Of a DNA stretch of 64,000 bases, positions 22,388 through 34,082 are shown piece after piece; position 1 is the first letter of the stretch, and each line of letters starts with the position of its first letter. This DNA comes from Delphinapterus leucas (Eukaryota > Chordata > Mammalia > Artiodactyla > Monodontidae), in assembly GCF_002288925.2 (NCBI RefSeq), contig NW_022098004.1, forward strand, positions 7,509,604 to 7,573,603, in the 5' to 3' direction. The notes under the pieces are model-generated. The model saw only the letters and a list, made by a program, of their open reading frames with translations, was not told the DNA's origin and made no database searches. Position numbers and translations under genes: made by a program.

Positions 22388-22505
22388 TCTTCCCCTACTG
22401 TAAGTTCCATGAGGGCAGGGACCATGATTGGTTTTGCTCCTCACTGTATCCTTGATACCTAGCACATAAAAGGACATCATTAATTATTAGTTGAATGGAA
22501 GATTA
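22388..22505 (+). repeat. L2 3' end
   Basis: Text 'gtaagttccatgagggcagg' followed by 'cctagcacataaaaggacat' and a '...agttgaatgga' end is the classic 3' end of L2 LINEs. The copy is old and diverged. Confidence 0.8.
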
Positions 22506-23920
22506 TATCAACATAAAAGGTTTAAGAGTCTGGTGATCACAGGTGCGCATCAAGGGGCGCTTATTCCTTCAAGGAATGAGAGGTTGGTCCCTCCACCCCC
22601 AGGGACAAGAGCATATTTCATTCACACTTACGCCTTGGCGCCCCACATGTCACCAGATTTTACAACTCATTTACGATAGTGTCTGGCTCATAAATAACCA
22701 GGCAAGTTAAGGCTAAAGAAAAAAAAAAAAAACAGTTAAGAATTAATTGCTTGTTTTAAAAAACTCATTTCACAATGCATTTTCTTTCTTCTTACCAAAG
22801 AGGCAGGAAGCTCAATGTGTATGAAGCTTTAATGTTACGCGTCCCCCTTTGAAATGAGGACAAGTTCTTAAACGTCTCTGTTAAGCAATCTCTTCGTGCA
22901 AGTTTATGATGTATTGGGAATAGAGTGTGCTCATTTAAGTGGGATGCACAGGGAAAAAAGAACACTGCAAAAGAAAAAAACAAACCTTAATTTTACTTAA
23001 TCTCAAATCATGACTGATAATTACACAAGAGAGAATAAGGATCTTCAAAATTATAAGCAGTCTTTTATATTTCTATTGACAACTTGATTGTGTACCCTAG
23101 CAATCAGAAAGAGGTGTTAAAGTTCATTTTCAAGGACTTGAAATAAAAAGGCAAATAGCAAAGCATGTGCCAAAACAGGCCACTTGTGAGTAACTTCTTA
23201 CCCCAGGACTCAATGACTTTGTGAGAGATATCAATAAGGAAACTTCGTACATGAATGAGCTGAAGGAAGTATCTTGATGTTTAGAACTGATAGGATTTCA
23301 AAACAGGAAAGTCTTCAAAGCAGATGCATTTTTTAAAAAAAAGAACGAAATAGTTCTTCCCAAGGCAACATTCATACTCTAGAGATAGCTGAGCAATCTT
23401 CCTGTTGAACTTTCCTTTTGTTCTGAAAACTTTAATGATGACTTGGGTGCCATTTTCTCACCCTGTTGTTGAGTAGATGTGGTGCCCTGAGTTTCAGTCC
23501 CTAAATAAAAGTCTATATTTGTAAATTCTCCACCTTGAGAATGAAATATACATCTAAATCACAAGAAGGAATGGTTATGGCAGCTTTGCATTATTCTAAT
23601 TTGTGGAGACAAAGGAATCCTTTAAGCACCAACTATGTAGGATTCCTCTACAAAACCCTCGTCATTCCCTTATAGACTGACTCCTTTCTGGAACCTTGGG
23701 CCACCTGAAAGGCTCAAAGCTGTGTAAATGCAACACACTAGTTGTTGGAAACAGAATAGCTTCTTGTCTTCTTACTGTTGGGTTGTGAGCATTTATAAAT
23801 GTGGCCACCTGAAAGCAGATGGGGAGTGGAAACAAAAATTGTAGGGTAGCAGTTGTGCCTTTTGGCTTCATGTAGGACTGAGCTCTTCTGTTCCAATGCC
23901 TTTTCTTTCTTTTAAAGAAA
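22506..23920. other. Repeat-poor unassigned region
   Basis: There is no recognisable gene or repeat. A pure A run of about 18 lies near 22715-22733 with no SINE or L1 body before it. Short frames on both strands have no domain. The composition is slightly AT-rich throughout. Confidence 0.4.
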
Positions 23921-24434
23921 TCTTTTAAAAAATTGAAGTATAGTTGCTGTACAATATTATATAAGTTTCAGGTATACAATATAGTGGTTCACAATTTTTA
24001 AAGGTTATGCCCCACTTAGAGTTATTATAAAATACTGGCTATATTCCCTGTGTTGTACAATATAAGCTTGTAGCTTATTTTACACCTCATAGTTTGTATC
24101 TCTTAATTTACCACCCCTATGTTTCCCCTCCCCCCTTCCCTCTCTCCAGTGGTAACCACTAGTTTGTTCTCTATATCTGTGAGTCTGCTTCTTTTTTGTT
24201 ATATTCACTAGTTTGTTGTATTCTTTAGAGTCCACATATAAGTTATATAGTATTTTTCTTTCTCTGTCTGATTTATTTCACTTAGCATAATGCCATCTAA
24301 GTCCATCCATGTTTCTACAATGGCATTATTTCATTCTCTTTTATGGCTGTGTAATATTCCATTGTATATATGTGCCACATCTTCTTTATCCATTCACCTG
24401 TTGATGGACACATAGGTTGCTTCCATGTCTTGCC
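23921..24434 (-). mobile_element. 5'-truncated L1 3' end, minus strand
   Basis: Reverse L1 3' UTR from 'ttgaagtatagttgctgtac' (near 23932) to the ORF2 C-terminus near 24434. The minus-strand frame there still reads KQPMCPSTGEWIKKMWHIYT followed by MEYYTAIKENEIMPL, the conserved end of L1 ORF2. It is 5'-truncated in the usual L1 manner, at about 0.5 kb. Confidence 0.9.
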
Positions 24435-24879
24435 ACGCCTTTTCTTGACCTTCTTCTCCATCTTGGCATTGACTTGTTTCCTTAGACACAGCAGATGTGC
24501 AACTTCATCCCCCTTACTATTGGAGAAGAGCCTGTGTAGGTGTGTTGGAGTTTCTTCCATTGGCCATTCTTTTGCGTCCTCAAGGAGAATTACTTTGAGA
24601 CCTTGGTCAAGGGGCATCATTCCTGAGGAGAGGAGTGATTATATGGTAACTATGGTCCATCTCACAGGTTGCCTTCTCTAGGACTGTTTCCTTCTTCCTT
24701 TCCCTTGTCGTGTGGCTAACCATTCTCCTTTATGTGCCTTCACTGTACTCCATGAGATTTCTGTCCCGGCACCCAGCACCCTTGACTGCATTAACTGTCT
24801 ACTTTCCTGATCCCCTCACCCTAACACATACTTGATTTTGAGCTTCCTGAGAAGAGTGAAAATAGCATTAAGAAATATC
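24435..24879. other. Unassigned DNA
   Basis: No recognised repeat or gene. A minus-strand frame that runs from here into the L1 is a chance fusion of host sequence with the L1 ORF2 end. Confidence 0.4.
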
Positions 24880-25125
24880 ATTATTACTGCCGTCATCATC
24901 TCTAACATTTATAGATTACTGACTATGTACCAAAGCCTGTGTTAAGTACCTTGTATCATTTTCTCATTTAACTTTTACAATACTTTTACAGAAGAGTAAA
25001 TTGAGGCTCAGGAAGGGTGAGTGACTTGCACAAATTGGTAAGTGGCAGAGACAGGATTGGAACCAAGATATATCTGAATTGGGGACCTGTGTTCTTCACC
25101 ATGATGCTCTGCTTCCTCATGATTT
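24880..25125 (-). repeat. MIR SINE, minus strand
   Basis: Reverse MIR: 'ctgactatgtaccaaagcct', 'tctcatttaacttttacaat', 'attgaggctcaggaagggtg' and 'aattggtaagtggcagagac' occur in the expected order, ending near 'atgctctgcttcctc'. Confidence 0.88.
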
Positions 25126-25801
25126 ATTCATTCTTGGATCTCCAGTCACTAGTGAAGGTCATAGCTCACTGTAGTCCTTGGCCAACTTTTATGAAACAGA
25201 TGAATGAATGAGAGTGTGGAGCATTGAATGGAGCAGCCCAGGAAAATGACTCAACAGAAGCAGGGCTGCTCTTGGCCAAGTGTGGAAGGAGGCCAATGTT
25301 TTCCTTGCCCTTATTAGGAGGGATGCCCCCTTCTTATATTCCACTGGGCTACCTTGTCTTCCCATTTTCCTTTCTAGCCAGGCTTATTTTTATCAAGGGT
25401 GGGATCAATTCATTGATGTGGTCAAGATGTGACCCTCCTTCCAGGAGCAATGGCATTGTAATGGGATATCAAATTTTAAAGGTGACCCTGAAAAAAAGAA
25501 CTTGGCCTTAGACATCCCTGTTAGAAACAAGTTTATAGGGAAGTTCGTGGGGTTTTATGACCTGCAAAGCTACTCAATTTAGATGTTAAACAGCCTAGTT
25601 CTTCCTAATTGTGCCTCACTTCAACTGCGTCCTCTTGACAGAAGGGTTCCCCAGGGGTTGGGCGCAAAAGAGTGAAAGATGAAAAAGTTCATTGGGAATT
25701 GCTAGCATACTAAAAGTTGGATAAATTAACGTTCAACCAGATGTTTTGGTTCTGGCCAGCAAGACAAAGCCAATTTCTATATTTGAACTGCTTAGGAATC
25801 T
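25126..25801. other. Unassigned DNA
   Basis: No recognised element. The frame at 25224-25511 (plus, 95 codons) lacks any domain or splice context and is not supported. Confidence 0.4.
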
Positions 25802-25817
25802 TCTTCAGGGATTTCTT

Positions 25818-25968
25818 TTTCTTTCTTTCTTTTCTTTTTTTCTTTCCTTTTTTTTTTTTGGCCGCACTGTGCAACTTGCGGGATCTTAGTTTCTCAACCA
25901 GGGATCGAAACTGCGCCCTCGGCAGTGAAAGTGTGGAGTCCTAACCACTGGACCACCAGGGAATTCCC
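25818..25968 (-). mobile_element. Short monomeric tRNA-derived SINE
   Basis: Reverse monomer with a (TTTC)n/T-rich tail complement, the body 'ggccgcactgtgcaacttgc', and the head ending 'ccaccagggaattccc'. The 16-bp duplication 'tcttcagggatttctt' is exact (25802-25817 and 25969-25984), so this insertion is well preserved despite the older SINE type. Confidence 0.95.
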
Positions 25969-26159
25969 TCTTCAGGGATTTCTTGGTAGATCGCTTCAGG
26001 GACAGCCAGGCTTCACTCAAGTCCATCACAGGAGTCTTAAGACTCAGCCAACACCTCATCCACGTTGGTTTCTTTTGGCGATCTGAAGCTGTTGTGGTTT
26101 TTCATAGCACCCAGGAGATAAAAGAGCGAAATGACAAGTGAAAATCATGTTCAGTAGAC

Positions 26160-26275
26160 CAGTGGTTGCCCACCTGAGTCATTTTGCCCCCGCAGAATAT
26201 TTGGCAATGTTGCAGCATGGTTTTGGTTATTACAGTTGTGGAGAGGTGCTAGTGGTGTTCCATAGTACACTGACA
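26160..26275 (+). repeat. MER5A-like hAT element, partial
   Basis: It begins 'cagtggttgcccacctgagt', continues 'cattttgcccccgcagaata' and includes 'tttggcaatgttgcagcatg'. This matches the wording of MER5A, a non-autonomous hAT-Charlie element. The right terminus is missing, so this is a truncated copy. Confidence 0.75.
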
Positions 26276-27862
26276 TGATGCTTTAAAGAAAAACAAAACT
26301 CACTCAGAAATTAAATGAGGAGGGAAATTAAATATGGGGGGAAGTGAATTTATTGACCGTGTTTGTCCTGATATAACTTGATAGGATCATGAGTCAGTGT
26401 GGCAGAAAGAAAAAAAATGCTGTTTAGTGAAGAGAAATGAGTGTCAAGTTTCCATCTGTTAGGGAAAGAACAGCATGAATGTTAGAGATGAATGGCTCTT
26501 TGATGGGTAAAATACTTCGATGTGGCTGTGTGTCTGAGAAAGGTGAGCCTCTGTCTTGCGTTTTTGCCAACTTCTAGGCAAAGCCGAGGTTCTTGAGGGT
26601 GAGAGGGCTCAACTGCTTCCACTAGAAAAGTAAGGATTTTGAGTGTTGATGGACAGCCCAAGAAAGAGGGTTTGAGGGACCCAGTACGTGAGAAGAGGGC
26701 CTCAGTAATATGGCAACAGGCAGCACCTTAGGGCAACTCATGGCAGTGAGAAATTCCCTGTGGAGGAGGAAATGGGGGACCTACGAACAAAATGACACCA
26801 TTTTAAATTGGGTGTTGAGTTTCTCTGGTTGTGAGGAAGTGATTTTGAAGAAACCTCTTTTGTTGTCCTTAAAAGCCTCAGTGAAAGTGAACCACACACA
26901 GTAGCCTTGGATAGTACTGTTTGGAGAGAGAGGGGAAGAAGCAAGATGAGTGGTAATCAGAAGAAGCAGAACAAAGATGTGACCAGTAGAAATGTGTTTT
27001 GTCCCATTCTCTCCTTCTTCCCATTCACACTCTCCCAGACACTAGAAAAGAAACAGGACTTCTCATGGTACTAAGATGGGGCCTTGAGCCATGTTGTTTG
27101 GATAATAAAAGAAAATGTGCCCTCAGCAAGCCAGACAGTACTGGGGGCATCTGGCTTACAGAACTAAGTGAATGAGAAGAATTGTCAAGCAATGGTACAA
27201 AGTGGGCCCTGGCTTTTCACGAGTCTCCCTGGGCACGTGTGTCCTGCACAGGTATCTGTGGCTTTCTCAAGGTCACGTATAGCCTGAAGCTTTCCCAAGG
27301 GGCAGGAGTCTAATCCTTCTTGCCTGACCTGGCTACATGAAGGAGAGGAAGGGAGATGAGGTAGGAGATGGGTCTAAGATGGTAGAGCCTGGGATTGCAT
27401 GGGCTGGAGCCCAGGCTTTTTGCTGGTATCACTTGCTTCAGAAGATGGATGAATTTTACGGCATCTTCCGAAGTGTGTCCCCCAAACATCTCTTAGTTTT
27501 GTTCCCCAAACATCGCAAAGGTTGTGTCTGCTATGTCTCCCTACAGTTCTGGGAGTTCCCAGCTGCCAGCTGGGAACAAGCACAGGAGGCCGTTGAAAAG
27601 GCTGTTTGCCAAAGGTGAAAAGTTGGAGGTGCCAAGGCATTGCTGCAGTCATTTTTCTTGCCCAATATTCATTCTCTTCCATTAGTCAGGAGTACTAATA
27701 GTCAGATTATGACAATAATTCACCTTTCCCCCAATCCTACCAAGACTGTTTAAATGCAGCTGTAGGAATTGTAACATTTGTGTATTATTACTGTGGTCTC
27801 AGTCCCATAGACTTTTCTTTCTCCTGCAGTTTTGCTCACTAAATCAGCCCTAACACACTTTC

Positions 27863-27865
<3 letters not shown>
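26276..27865. other. Repeat-poor unassigned region
   Basis: About 1.6 kb without a recognised repeat. The frame at 27337-27618 (plus, 93 codons) and the opposing frame at 27374-27682 have no recognisable domain and no clear splice or promoter context. A short internal repeat is seen at 27475-27520 ('cccccaaacatc' and 'ccccaaacatc'). Confidence 0.4.

Positions 27866-27900
<35 letters not shown>
27866..27900 (+). repeat. (CT)n microsatellite
   Basis: About 14 uninterrupted CT dinucleotides (27866-27893) followed by one G interruption and a further short CT stretch. Confidence 0.95.
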
Positions 27901-28310
27901 GACTTTCTCCTAAATCTTGCCCCTAGATATTCGCTTGGTTGGTTCCTCATCATTGCTCGTGTCTTAGTTCAAATGTTACCTCTTTGGAGAGACCTTCATT
28001 GCCCCCCGCCAGCCAACCCTCCCCATTTAGCGTGTTCCTCCCCTGCCTCTCTGCCATTCTGTAGTTTTGTTTGTTTTTGTTTGTTTGCTTGTTTGTTTGT
28101 TTAGTAGTATTTATCACTAACTGCATTGGCTTGTTTAGCTGCTCCTTGATTATTGCCTTTCTCCTTCTACTAGAATACAAGCTCAATGAAGACCAGGGTC
28201 TCATCTGACATGTTCACCATTGTATCTGCATTACCCACACTGTGCCCTGCATGTAGTAGTAGGTTCTCAATAAATATTCATTTAGTAAATGGAGAAATGA
28301 ATGAATAAGT
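27901..28310 (+). repeat. L2 3' end
   Basis: Forward L2 text: 'gtcttagttcaaatgttacc', 'ctttggagagaccttcattg', 'gtagtatttatcactaactg', 'ctagaatacaagctcaatga', then 'ctcaataaatattcatttag' and a GAATGAATA-type end. A (GTTT)n simple repeat has expanded inside it at 28066-28102. Confidence 0.9.
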
Positions 28311-28544
28311 GAAACTACTCTTTTTAATGAATAACTTTATGGTCTTGTCCCAGATCTCATTCTCCTCAATGTCCCTGTTGGTTTTCCACCACATTCAGAA
28401 TTACTTTTTATCTTTCCATGCATGGGAGGCCCTACCTAATCAAGGGCTGGTCTACTTACCTTTCTATCTCCTACCACTCTTTGCCTTTCTCCAATCATGC
28501 TATCTTTTCTTTAGTTGAACATGGTAAGCTTATTCTTTTTTTTT

Positions 28545-28780
28545 TTCATGCATTTAACTTTTACTCATACAGGAAACACAGAGAGCAGTTACAAACCAAA
28601 AATAAAATGCTATTTGCATTTACTTATGTAGTTACCTTTACTGGAATTCTTTATTTCTTCATATGGCTTTGGGTTACTGTCTAGTGTACTTTCATTTTAG
28701 TCTGAAGAAATCCCTTTAGCATTTCTTGTGGGGAAGATCTACTGGCGATGAACTCCTTCAGCTTTTCTTATCTGAGAATG
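28545..28780 (-). repeat. Old L1 5'-region fragment
   Basis: Text 'cttcatatggctttgggtta', 'ttttagtctgaagaaatccc' and 'ttctta tctgagaatgtg'-type sequence matches the reverse of old L1 5' regions. There is no reading frame. Confidence 0.65.
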
Positions 28781-28796
28781 TGCTAAGCTCATTCTT

Positions 28797-29015
28797 GATA
28801 GTCAAGAGCACAGGCTCAGGACTCAGCTGCATCTGGGTTGGAACCCCAGCTCTGCTTGTTGCTAGCTGTGTGATGCTGGGCAAATTCTTCCCTTTGTCTA
28901 ACCTTCATTTCCCTCACTTATAAAGTGCAAGTAATGATAGCACCTACCTGATATGTGGTCACTACATGGGGCCGCATACTCATAGAATTAATGAAGTCTC
29001 AGTGAATGTTAACTC
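28797..29015 (+). repeat. MIR SINE, plus strand
   Basis: Forward MIR from the tRNA-like head ('caagagcacaggctcaggac', 'tgggttggaaccccagctct') through 'ctagctgtgtgatgctgggc' and 'ccttcatttccctcacttat' to the 3' portion. It is one of the more complete MIRs in the window. Confidence 0.9.
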
Positions 29016-29401
29016 TTGTGGACACAGCATGGATTGGGTCAGGGTTGCAGACTTCAGTTGGCAAGGCTTTTTCAGGAACATGAAAAGTTGGTGATAGGTG
29101 TGGCTGAGTTCTCTAGTGGGAAGAGTGTGGAGCAAGGAGGTGGACGATCAAAGGTTGTATGTTGCATCTACAGTGAGATGGAAAAGCCTCAGAGAGGAGG
29201 CATCAGAAAGGGTGGGAAGCAGATCAGGGCAGCTGTTTGGGAAGCTGGGAGAAGTGGGGTGGCTGCAGAAAATGAGGTCAGAGATATGAGATGGTGGTAG
29301 AGCCTGAAGGCCGTGGAGTATCATCCAGGACATCCTGGAATGTCATCCCCAGAGCTTGGGATGTCCTTTGTCCTTAAGTATTTAGGGTCATGGATCCTTA
29401 G

Positions 29402-29832
29402 TGGATTGAATAGTGTCCTCCCAAAATTCACGTCCACCTCAGAATGTGACTTCGTATGGAAATAAGAGTCCTTGCAGATGTAATTAAAGTAACGATCAAG
29501 CCGAGGTCATGCTGGATTAGGGTGAGGCCTAAGTCCATCTAGCGTCTCTATAAGAGACAGAAAAGGACACATAGAGACGCAGGGAGGAAGGCCACGTGAA
29601 GACGGAGGCAGGGATTTGAATGATGTGATCACAAGCAAAGGAACACCAGGAGCCACCAGAAGCTGAAAGATCAAGGAAGGAACCTCCCCTAGAGCCTTTG
29701 GAGAGAATGTGGTCCTGGGAACATCTTGATTTTGGACTTCTGTCCTCCAAAACTCTGAGACAGCAATTTCTGTCGTTTTAAGCCAGGAAGCTTTTAGTCA
29801 TTTGTTATGACCGCTTTAGGAAACTAATCCAG
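29402..29832 (+). mobile_element. MLT1-like (MaLR) solo LTR
   Basis: It contains 'tgaatagtgtcctcccaaaa', 'ggccacgtgaagacggaggc', 'ttgattttggacttctgtcc' and the polyadenylation-side block 'gcaatttctgtcgttttaag'. These are typical of MLT1-class mammalian LTR retrotransposon ends. No internal coding region is attached. It is related to the copy at 51286-51701 on the other strand. Confidence 0.85.
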
Positions 29833-30170
29833 TCTTTTAGAGAATTTGATAAAATCTATGGATCTTTTCTCCAGAAAAAGACACGTATGCACACACGTAC
29901 AATTTTGCTTTCAGTTTAATGGATGTTCTGAAGCTCACCCATGGGGGCCAAGTTTAATGGGGCACCATTAACCCAATTGGGTATGAGTTTCAGAACAGTA
30001 ATCACGGAAGCAATATTGAGATGAAAACTAAGGGAGATTTTAAATACTAAAGACTTATAGTGCAATCACTTCCCTTTTCACACTTTTGAAAAATACAGCA
30101 TTATTTTCTTCTGGAAAATTTTAAATACAAAAGTAAATCAATAAGGTTGCTTATCATGTGTCCCAAAGCA
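29833..30170. other. Unassigned DNA
   Basis: No recognised element. Moderately AT-rich unique sequence, with a short imperfect inverted pattern near 29940-29985 ('ggggccaagtttaatggggc' and 'accattaacccaattgggta'). Confidence 0.35.
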
Positions 30171-30181
30171 GGATTTTTATT

Positions 30182-30270
30182 TTTATTTTTTTGTGGTACA
30201 CGGGCCTCTCACTGTTTTGGCCTCTCCCGTTGCGGAGCACAGGCTCCGGACGTGCAGGCTCAGCGGCCAT
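30182..30270 (-). mobile_element. 5'-truncated short CHR-type SINE
   Basis: Only the 3' half of the short SINE is present, in reverse: 'gtggtacacgggcctctcac' through 'cgtgcaggctcagcggccat'. The whole tRNA-like head is absent. An exact duplication, 'ggatttttatt', flanks the fragment (30171-30181 and 30271-30281). The truncation therefore happened during integration rather than by later deletion. Confidence 0.93.
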
Positions 30271-30281
30271 GGATTTTTATT

Positions 30282-30789
30282 AAACGAAAAGGAGCAATGA
30301 TTTTAATTTCTGCAGTGTGCTCGAAAATGATGGTACTGTTTTGAAGAGGAAAAACACACAAGTGTAAATACTGTTTTGTCTCAATTCACTGGAATTAGGT
30401 GGAGAGGTGAGGGAGATGTGAGTGGAGTAGTTGAATTTTCTGATTTCTGAGGCCAAAGGTGAGGCTGTGCTGAAAGTTCAATACCTGAATCGAGGCAGGT
30501 GCCTGATGAAGTTGGAGGCCGTGACCAAGCAGCCCTGCCAAGAGGCAGGAGAGCGATGCTATCTTGGAGCCGTGGAGAAGGGGCAGCACACTGAGTGGTG
30601 CTCTCTCTTTGTATCCCCGCTCTATGGAAGTGACCACTCTGCCTTTACAAATTTGGGTGAAGAGAAAGATAATACTTCTTGGAAGATTCTTTATATATTG
30701 GGGAAATAGCTTTACTCCACATGCCGGAATATATTTTCTAAATATGAGTGGTGTGTTTTTACTGCCATTGTGTGATCATGGAGAGAGGA
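30282..30789. other. Unassigned DNA
   Basis: No recognised repeat. Short overlapping frames on both strands at 30395-30709 lack any domain. Confidence 0.35.
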
Positions 30790-30935
30790 AGAGCAATAGG
30801 TTCAAATTCAGATTTTGCCTTGTGTGCATTGGGACAAGTCACATATCTAAGCCTCAGTTTCCCTATTACAACAAAACAAGTTATTGTTAGGTTAAATGAG
30901 GCAATATCTGCCTGGGGTACATTGTCTGTGGACTT
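30790..30935 (+). repeat. MIR SINE, plus strand, partial
   Basis: The segments 'ggttcaaattcagattttgc', 'cattgggacaagtcacatat', 'aagcctcagtttccctatta' and 'gttaggttaaatgaggcaat' follow MIR order. Both ends are eroded. Confidence 0.85.
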
Positions 30936-31031
30936 CTCAGTAGCCTTCCCCACCCATACATTTTTTATACTTTTTTATTTTTTTGCTAACAGCATCCCAA
31001 TGTGTTTCAGGATAATAGAACCCTGTCTCAG

Positions 31032-31137
31032 GGAATTCCCAGTCAGGACTTGGTGCTTTCACTGCCATGGCCCTGGTTCAATCTGTGATTGGGGAACTAA
31101 GATCCTGCAAGCCACATGGCACAGTCAAAAAAAAAGA
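31032..31137 (+). mobile_element. Short monomeric tRNA-derived SINE
   Basis: Forward monomer starting 'gggaattcccagtcaggact', with 'ttggggaactaagatcctgc', and ending in an A run. The flanks 'aaccct(g/a)tctcag' (31019-31031 and 31138-31150) form a 13-bp duplication with one mismatch. Confidence 0.92.
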
Positions 31138-31150
31138 AACCCTATCTCAG

Positions 31151-33409
31151 CCCAGGGGCCTGTGACCTAGATCTGGATAAGCAGATGAAAGGGGCAGTTT
31201 CCCAAAGAAGGCCAAGCTTCCAAATAAAAAGTCTCACAGGGATAAAATCTTTGTCCCTTCTTCTTCATTTTGCTTCAAACATTGGATGTGATGTCTGGGG
31301 CTGCAGCAGCCACCTTGTAACCACCAGGATATAGGCAGTTTGTGAATGATGGCAGAACAGAATGAGAAAGAGCCCAGATCTCTGACAGTATTACTGAGAA
31401 ACTGAACCACAGGCAGCAACCACGAACTTTTAGGCTTTTTGTTAGAAAAGTTAAATAAATTCCTGTTTTCTGTTGCAGATGAATGGAATCCTAACTGTGA
31501 ATCCTAAATGTGAAACAGTATGTTCTCATCCCAGTACTTGGCAATAGTGAGTGTCAATAAATGCCAAGAACTTTCCCTTCCCTCCTTTCTTCTGGTTTGG
31601 TTTAAGTTGTGCTTTTCCTGTGTCATTTCCCAAGGACCCCATTTCTTTCTTTTGCACATACCTTCATTACACGTTTAATTTTATTCAATAACATCGTATT
31701 TGACCGAATGTCACCTATCCACCAAACCTACCTTTCTTCAACATAGTTAAGAATCCAGGGGAAAAAAAACAATTAGTGGTGATTGTGCAGAAAATTAGAT
31801 GCGAAAAACTTCATTCTCTAAATGTAGTATGAATCTAAAAGCAGAATCTAAGCAGAGAACCTCACATCTTACTTGTAGCTTATATATTTTTACTTTGGAT
31901 TCAATTTTTATCAAAACTTGGCTAAATGGTTGGAAGCCTGCTCAAATCAAAAAAGTGATGATAGCATGGGAGGAGACCAAAAAAACTATAAAAAGAAAAG
32001 TATGAAGTCAGCATTGTAGTAGCTCGAAGTCATTTCATGTAGCTGCAGTCACCCTGTATGCTTGAAAATCCCCAGGGGGATTTCTGTATCACAGCATAGT
32101 GCAAAAGCTGACATACCTAATTATCCAGAGACATATAGAAAAGGTTAATCTGTGTTCCATATATTCTGCCCAAGGCCCAGAAATGTTTTAGCATCTTCTG
32201 AAAGACTTCCATTAAAAAAAAATCTTTTGCTTGAAAACAGTAAGCTTCCCATATTTGACACATTTCACTTTAAATATTTGGATATACATGTTATCTTGTT
32301 GCCTAGACTTTTTACAGCTTTAGAGATTATCATCCTAAATCCTTAATTTATATCTCTGCTCACACTTCCTACAGAGATAAACCATGAGAGACAGGCAATA
32401 AAGTGCTATTGATTTGACTTACCTTTACATGTAGAAGCTGTTGGGTATCATAACTTCATTTAATCTTTCAGCTTTTGAGAGTTTGTGTCAGTCACACTTA
32501 GAGGAATTCAGGTGACACCAGTTATGGTTGGGTGGGTGATCTCAGGGTCTCAGGGGCCTTCAGAATGCCTTGTCTATGAGAGAAAAAACACACTCTTCAG
32601 AGCCCCATGTTACAAAGTGTGAACTGGCTAGATAAGGGCTAGTGCTGCTGTCGTCTTGGCATGGAAGGAGGTGATGGGTTTTTGGTTTGGGTCTCAACCA
32701 TTCGTGCCCTTCGGTTAAGGGGAAGAACATAGACCCTCCTTCACTCCATCATTAGAATAAGATGGTGAGAGAACAGAACAGGCAAAGCAGACACAGATAT
32801 AGAACAAAATTCAGGTGAGAAAGCTGCAGCACCACTCAGTCTGGATAAAGACTTAGGGACCCCAGCATGGGAAATGTGGAGCCTCAAACGTGGGAAGAAG
32901 ATCAGACCAGACCAGAGCAGAATATGTTTCTTCATTTGTCTTGGCTGTCCTGGTTAAGGGAATTCACACTTTGCTTTGGAAGGACAGACAGTCAATTCAG
33001 GAACCCTGGATATACTTCCTAGTACCTTGTTTCTAGTGATGGGGGGGATTAATGATGCTGTTCTCATGAAAGACCTTGCCATCATTCATTCTCAAAATGT
33101 TGTCAACTTAAGAAAACATTAAGTTAAACAACGCTGGGTCTTGTTCATTTTAGATACTTGGACTGAGTGGACCCAAGGTTATGACTTCCAGAGTAGACAG
33201 AAATGAGGTGTACAATACTTAACGTCAAGCATTCTTCATCTAGATGTCCATGGATTTACATTCAAGAGAAATGACAAGTCACTGGAAATCCATACCAAAT
33301 TCTGTGTCTCTCTGTATGTGTGCATTTTCAAGGTCAGGCAATCAATAGCCTTCCATATATTCTCAGAGATCTGTCACCCTAATGGGGTTTAAGCAACACA
33401 GCTTTTTAG
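31151..33409. other. Repeat-poor unassigned region
   Basis: About 2.2 kb in which I recognise no gene or repeat family. Frames are short and unsupported. The composition varies: 32500-33000 is more GC-rich than the rest. Confidence 0.4.
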
Positions 33410-33653
33410 AATACTCTCAAAAAATTTATTACTTTTCTAATACATAAATAATACATCGTTGAAGTTTTAGAAAATGCATATGAACGAAAGAAAAAAAATA
33501 CACCCAAATTTACTTATTTAGCTATTCCTCCAGTTTTAGATATTAAAAAATTATGTATGGATATAAATATGTACACACAACTGAAATATACATATATACA
33601 TATTATTTATACTATATATTCTTAGAATAAAATAATTGGATATAACTGAACTT

Positions 33654-33803
33654 TTTAATTAATTTTTATTGGAGTATAGTTGCTTTACAATGTTGTGTTA
33701 GTTTCTGCTGTACAGCAAAGTGAATCAGTTATGCATATACATATATCCCTCTTTTTTGGATTTCCTTCCCATTTAGGTCACCACAGAGCATTGAGTAGAG
33801 TTC
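33654..33803 (-). mobile_element. Short L1 3'-UTR fragment
   Basis: Reverse L1 3' UTR ('ttggagtatagttgctttac', 'ctgctgtacagcaaagtgaa', 'ggtcaccacagagcattgag'), truncated at about 150 bp. It directly adjoins the SINE at 33812-34082. Confidence 0.88.
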
Positions 33804-33811
33804 AACCAAAT

Positions 33812-34082
33812 TTTCTTTTTGCTTGTGTTGGGTCTTTGTTGCTGCGTGCGGGGGCTACTCGTTGTTGCGGTGCACAGGCTTCTCTTTGACGTGGCTTCTC
33901 TTTTTGCCGAGCACTGGCTCTAGATGCGCGGGCTTCAGTAGTTCTTTCTCATGGGCTCAGTAGTTGGGGCGCATGGGCTTACTTGCTCTGCAACATGTGA
34001 GATCTTCCCGGACCCCGGATCGAACCCGTGCCCCCTGAATTGGCAGGTGATTCCTAACCACTGCGCCACCAGGAAAGTCCCT
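33812..34082 (-). mobile_element. CHR-type SINE, long form, shortened
   Basis: Reverse long-form copy ending 'ccaccaggaaagtccct'. A short 8-bp repeat, 'aaccaaat', flanks it (33804-33811 and 34083-34090). Compared with other long copies one internal block is missing and the tail is brief. Confidence 0.9.

Noticed and set aside
24315..24620. Minus-strand 101-codon frame ending in an L1 ORF2-like C-terminus
   Set aside because: The second half is the L1 ORF2 end and the first half lies beyond the L1 truncation point, so it is a chance fusion.
27337..27618. Plus-strand 93-codon frame
   Set aside because: It has no recognisable domain, splice context or conservation evidence, and an equally long frame lies on the other strand.
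29402..29832. Endogenous retrovirus with coding genes
   Set aside because: Only a solo LTR-type end is present and no gag, pol or env-like frame adjoins it. The same holds for 51286-51701.
30395..30890. Overlapping frames on both strands suggesting a small gene
   Set aside because: The frames are short, mutually overlapping and partly inside a MIR.
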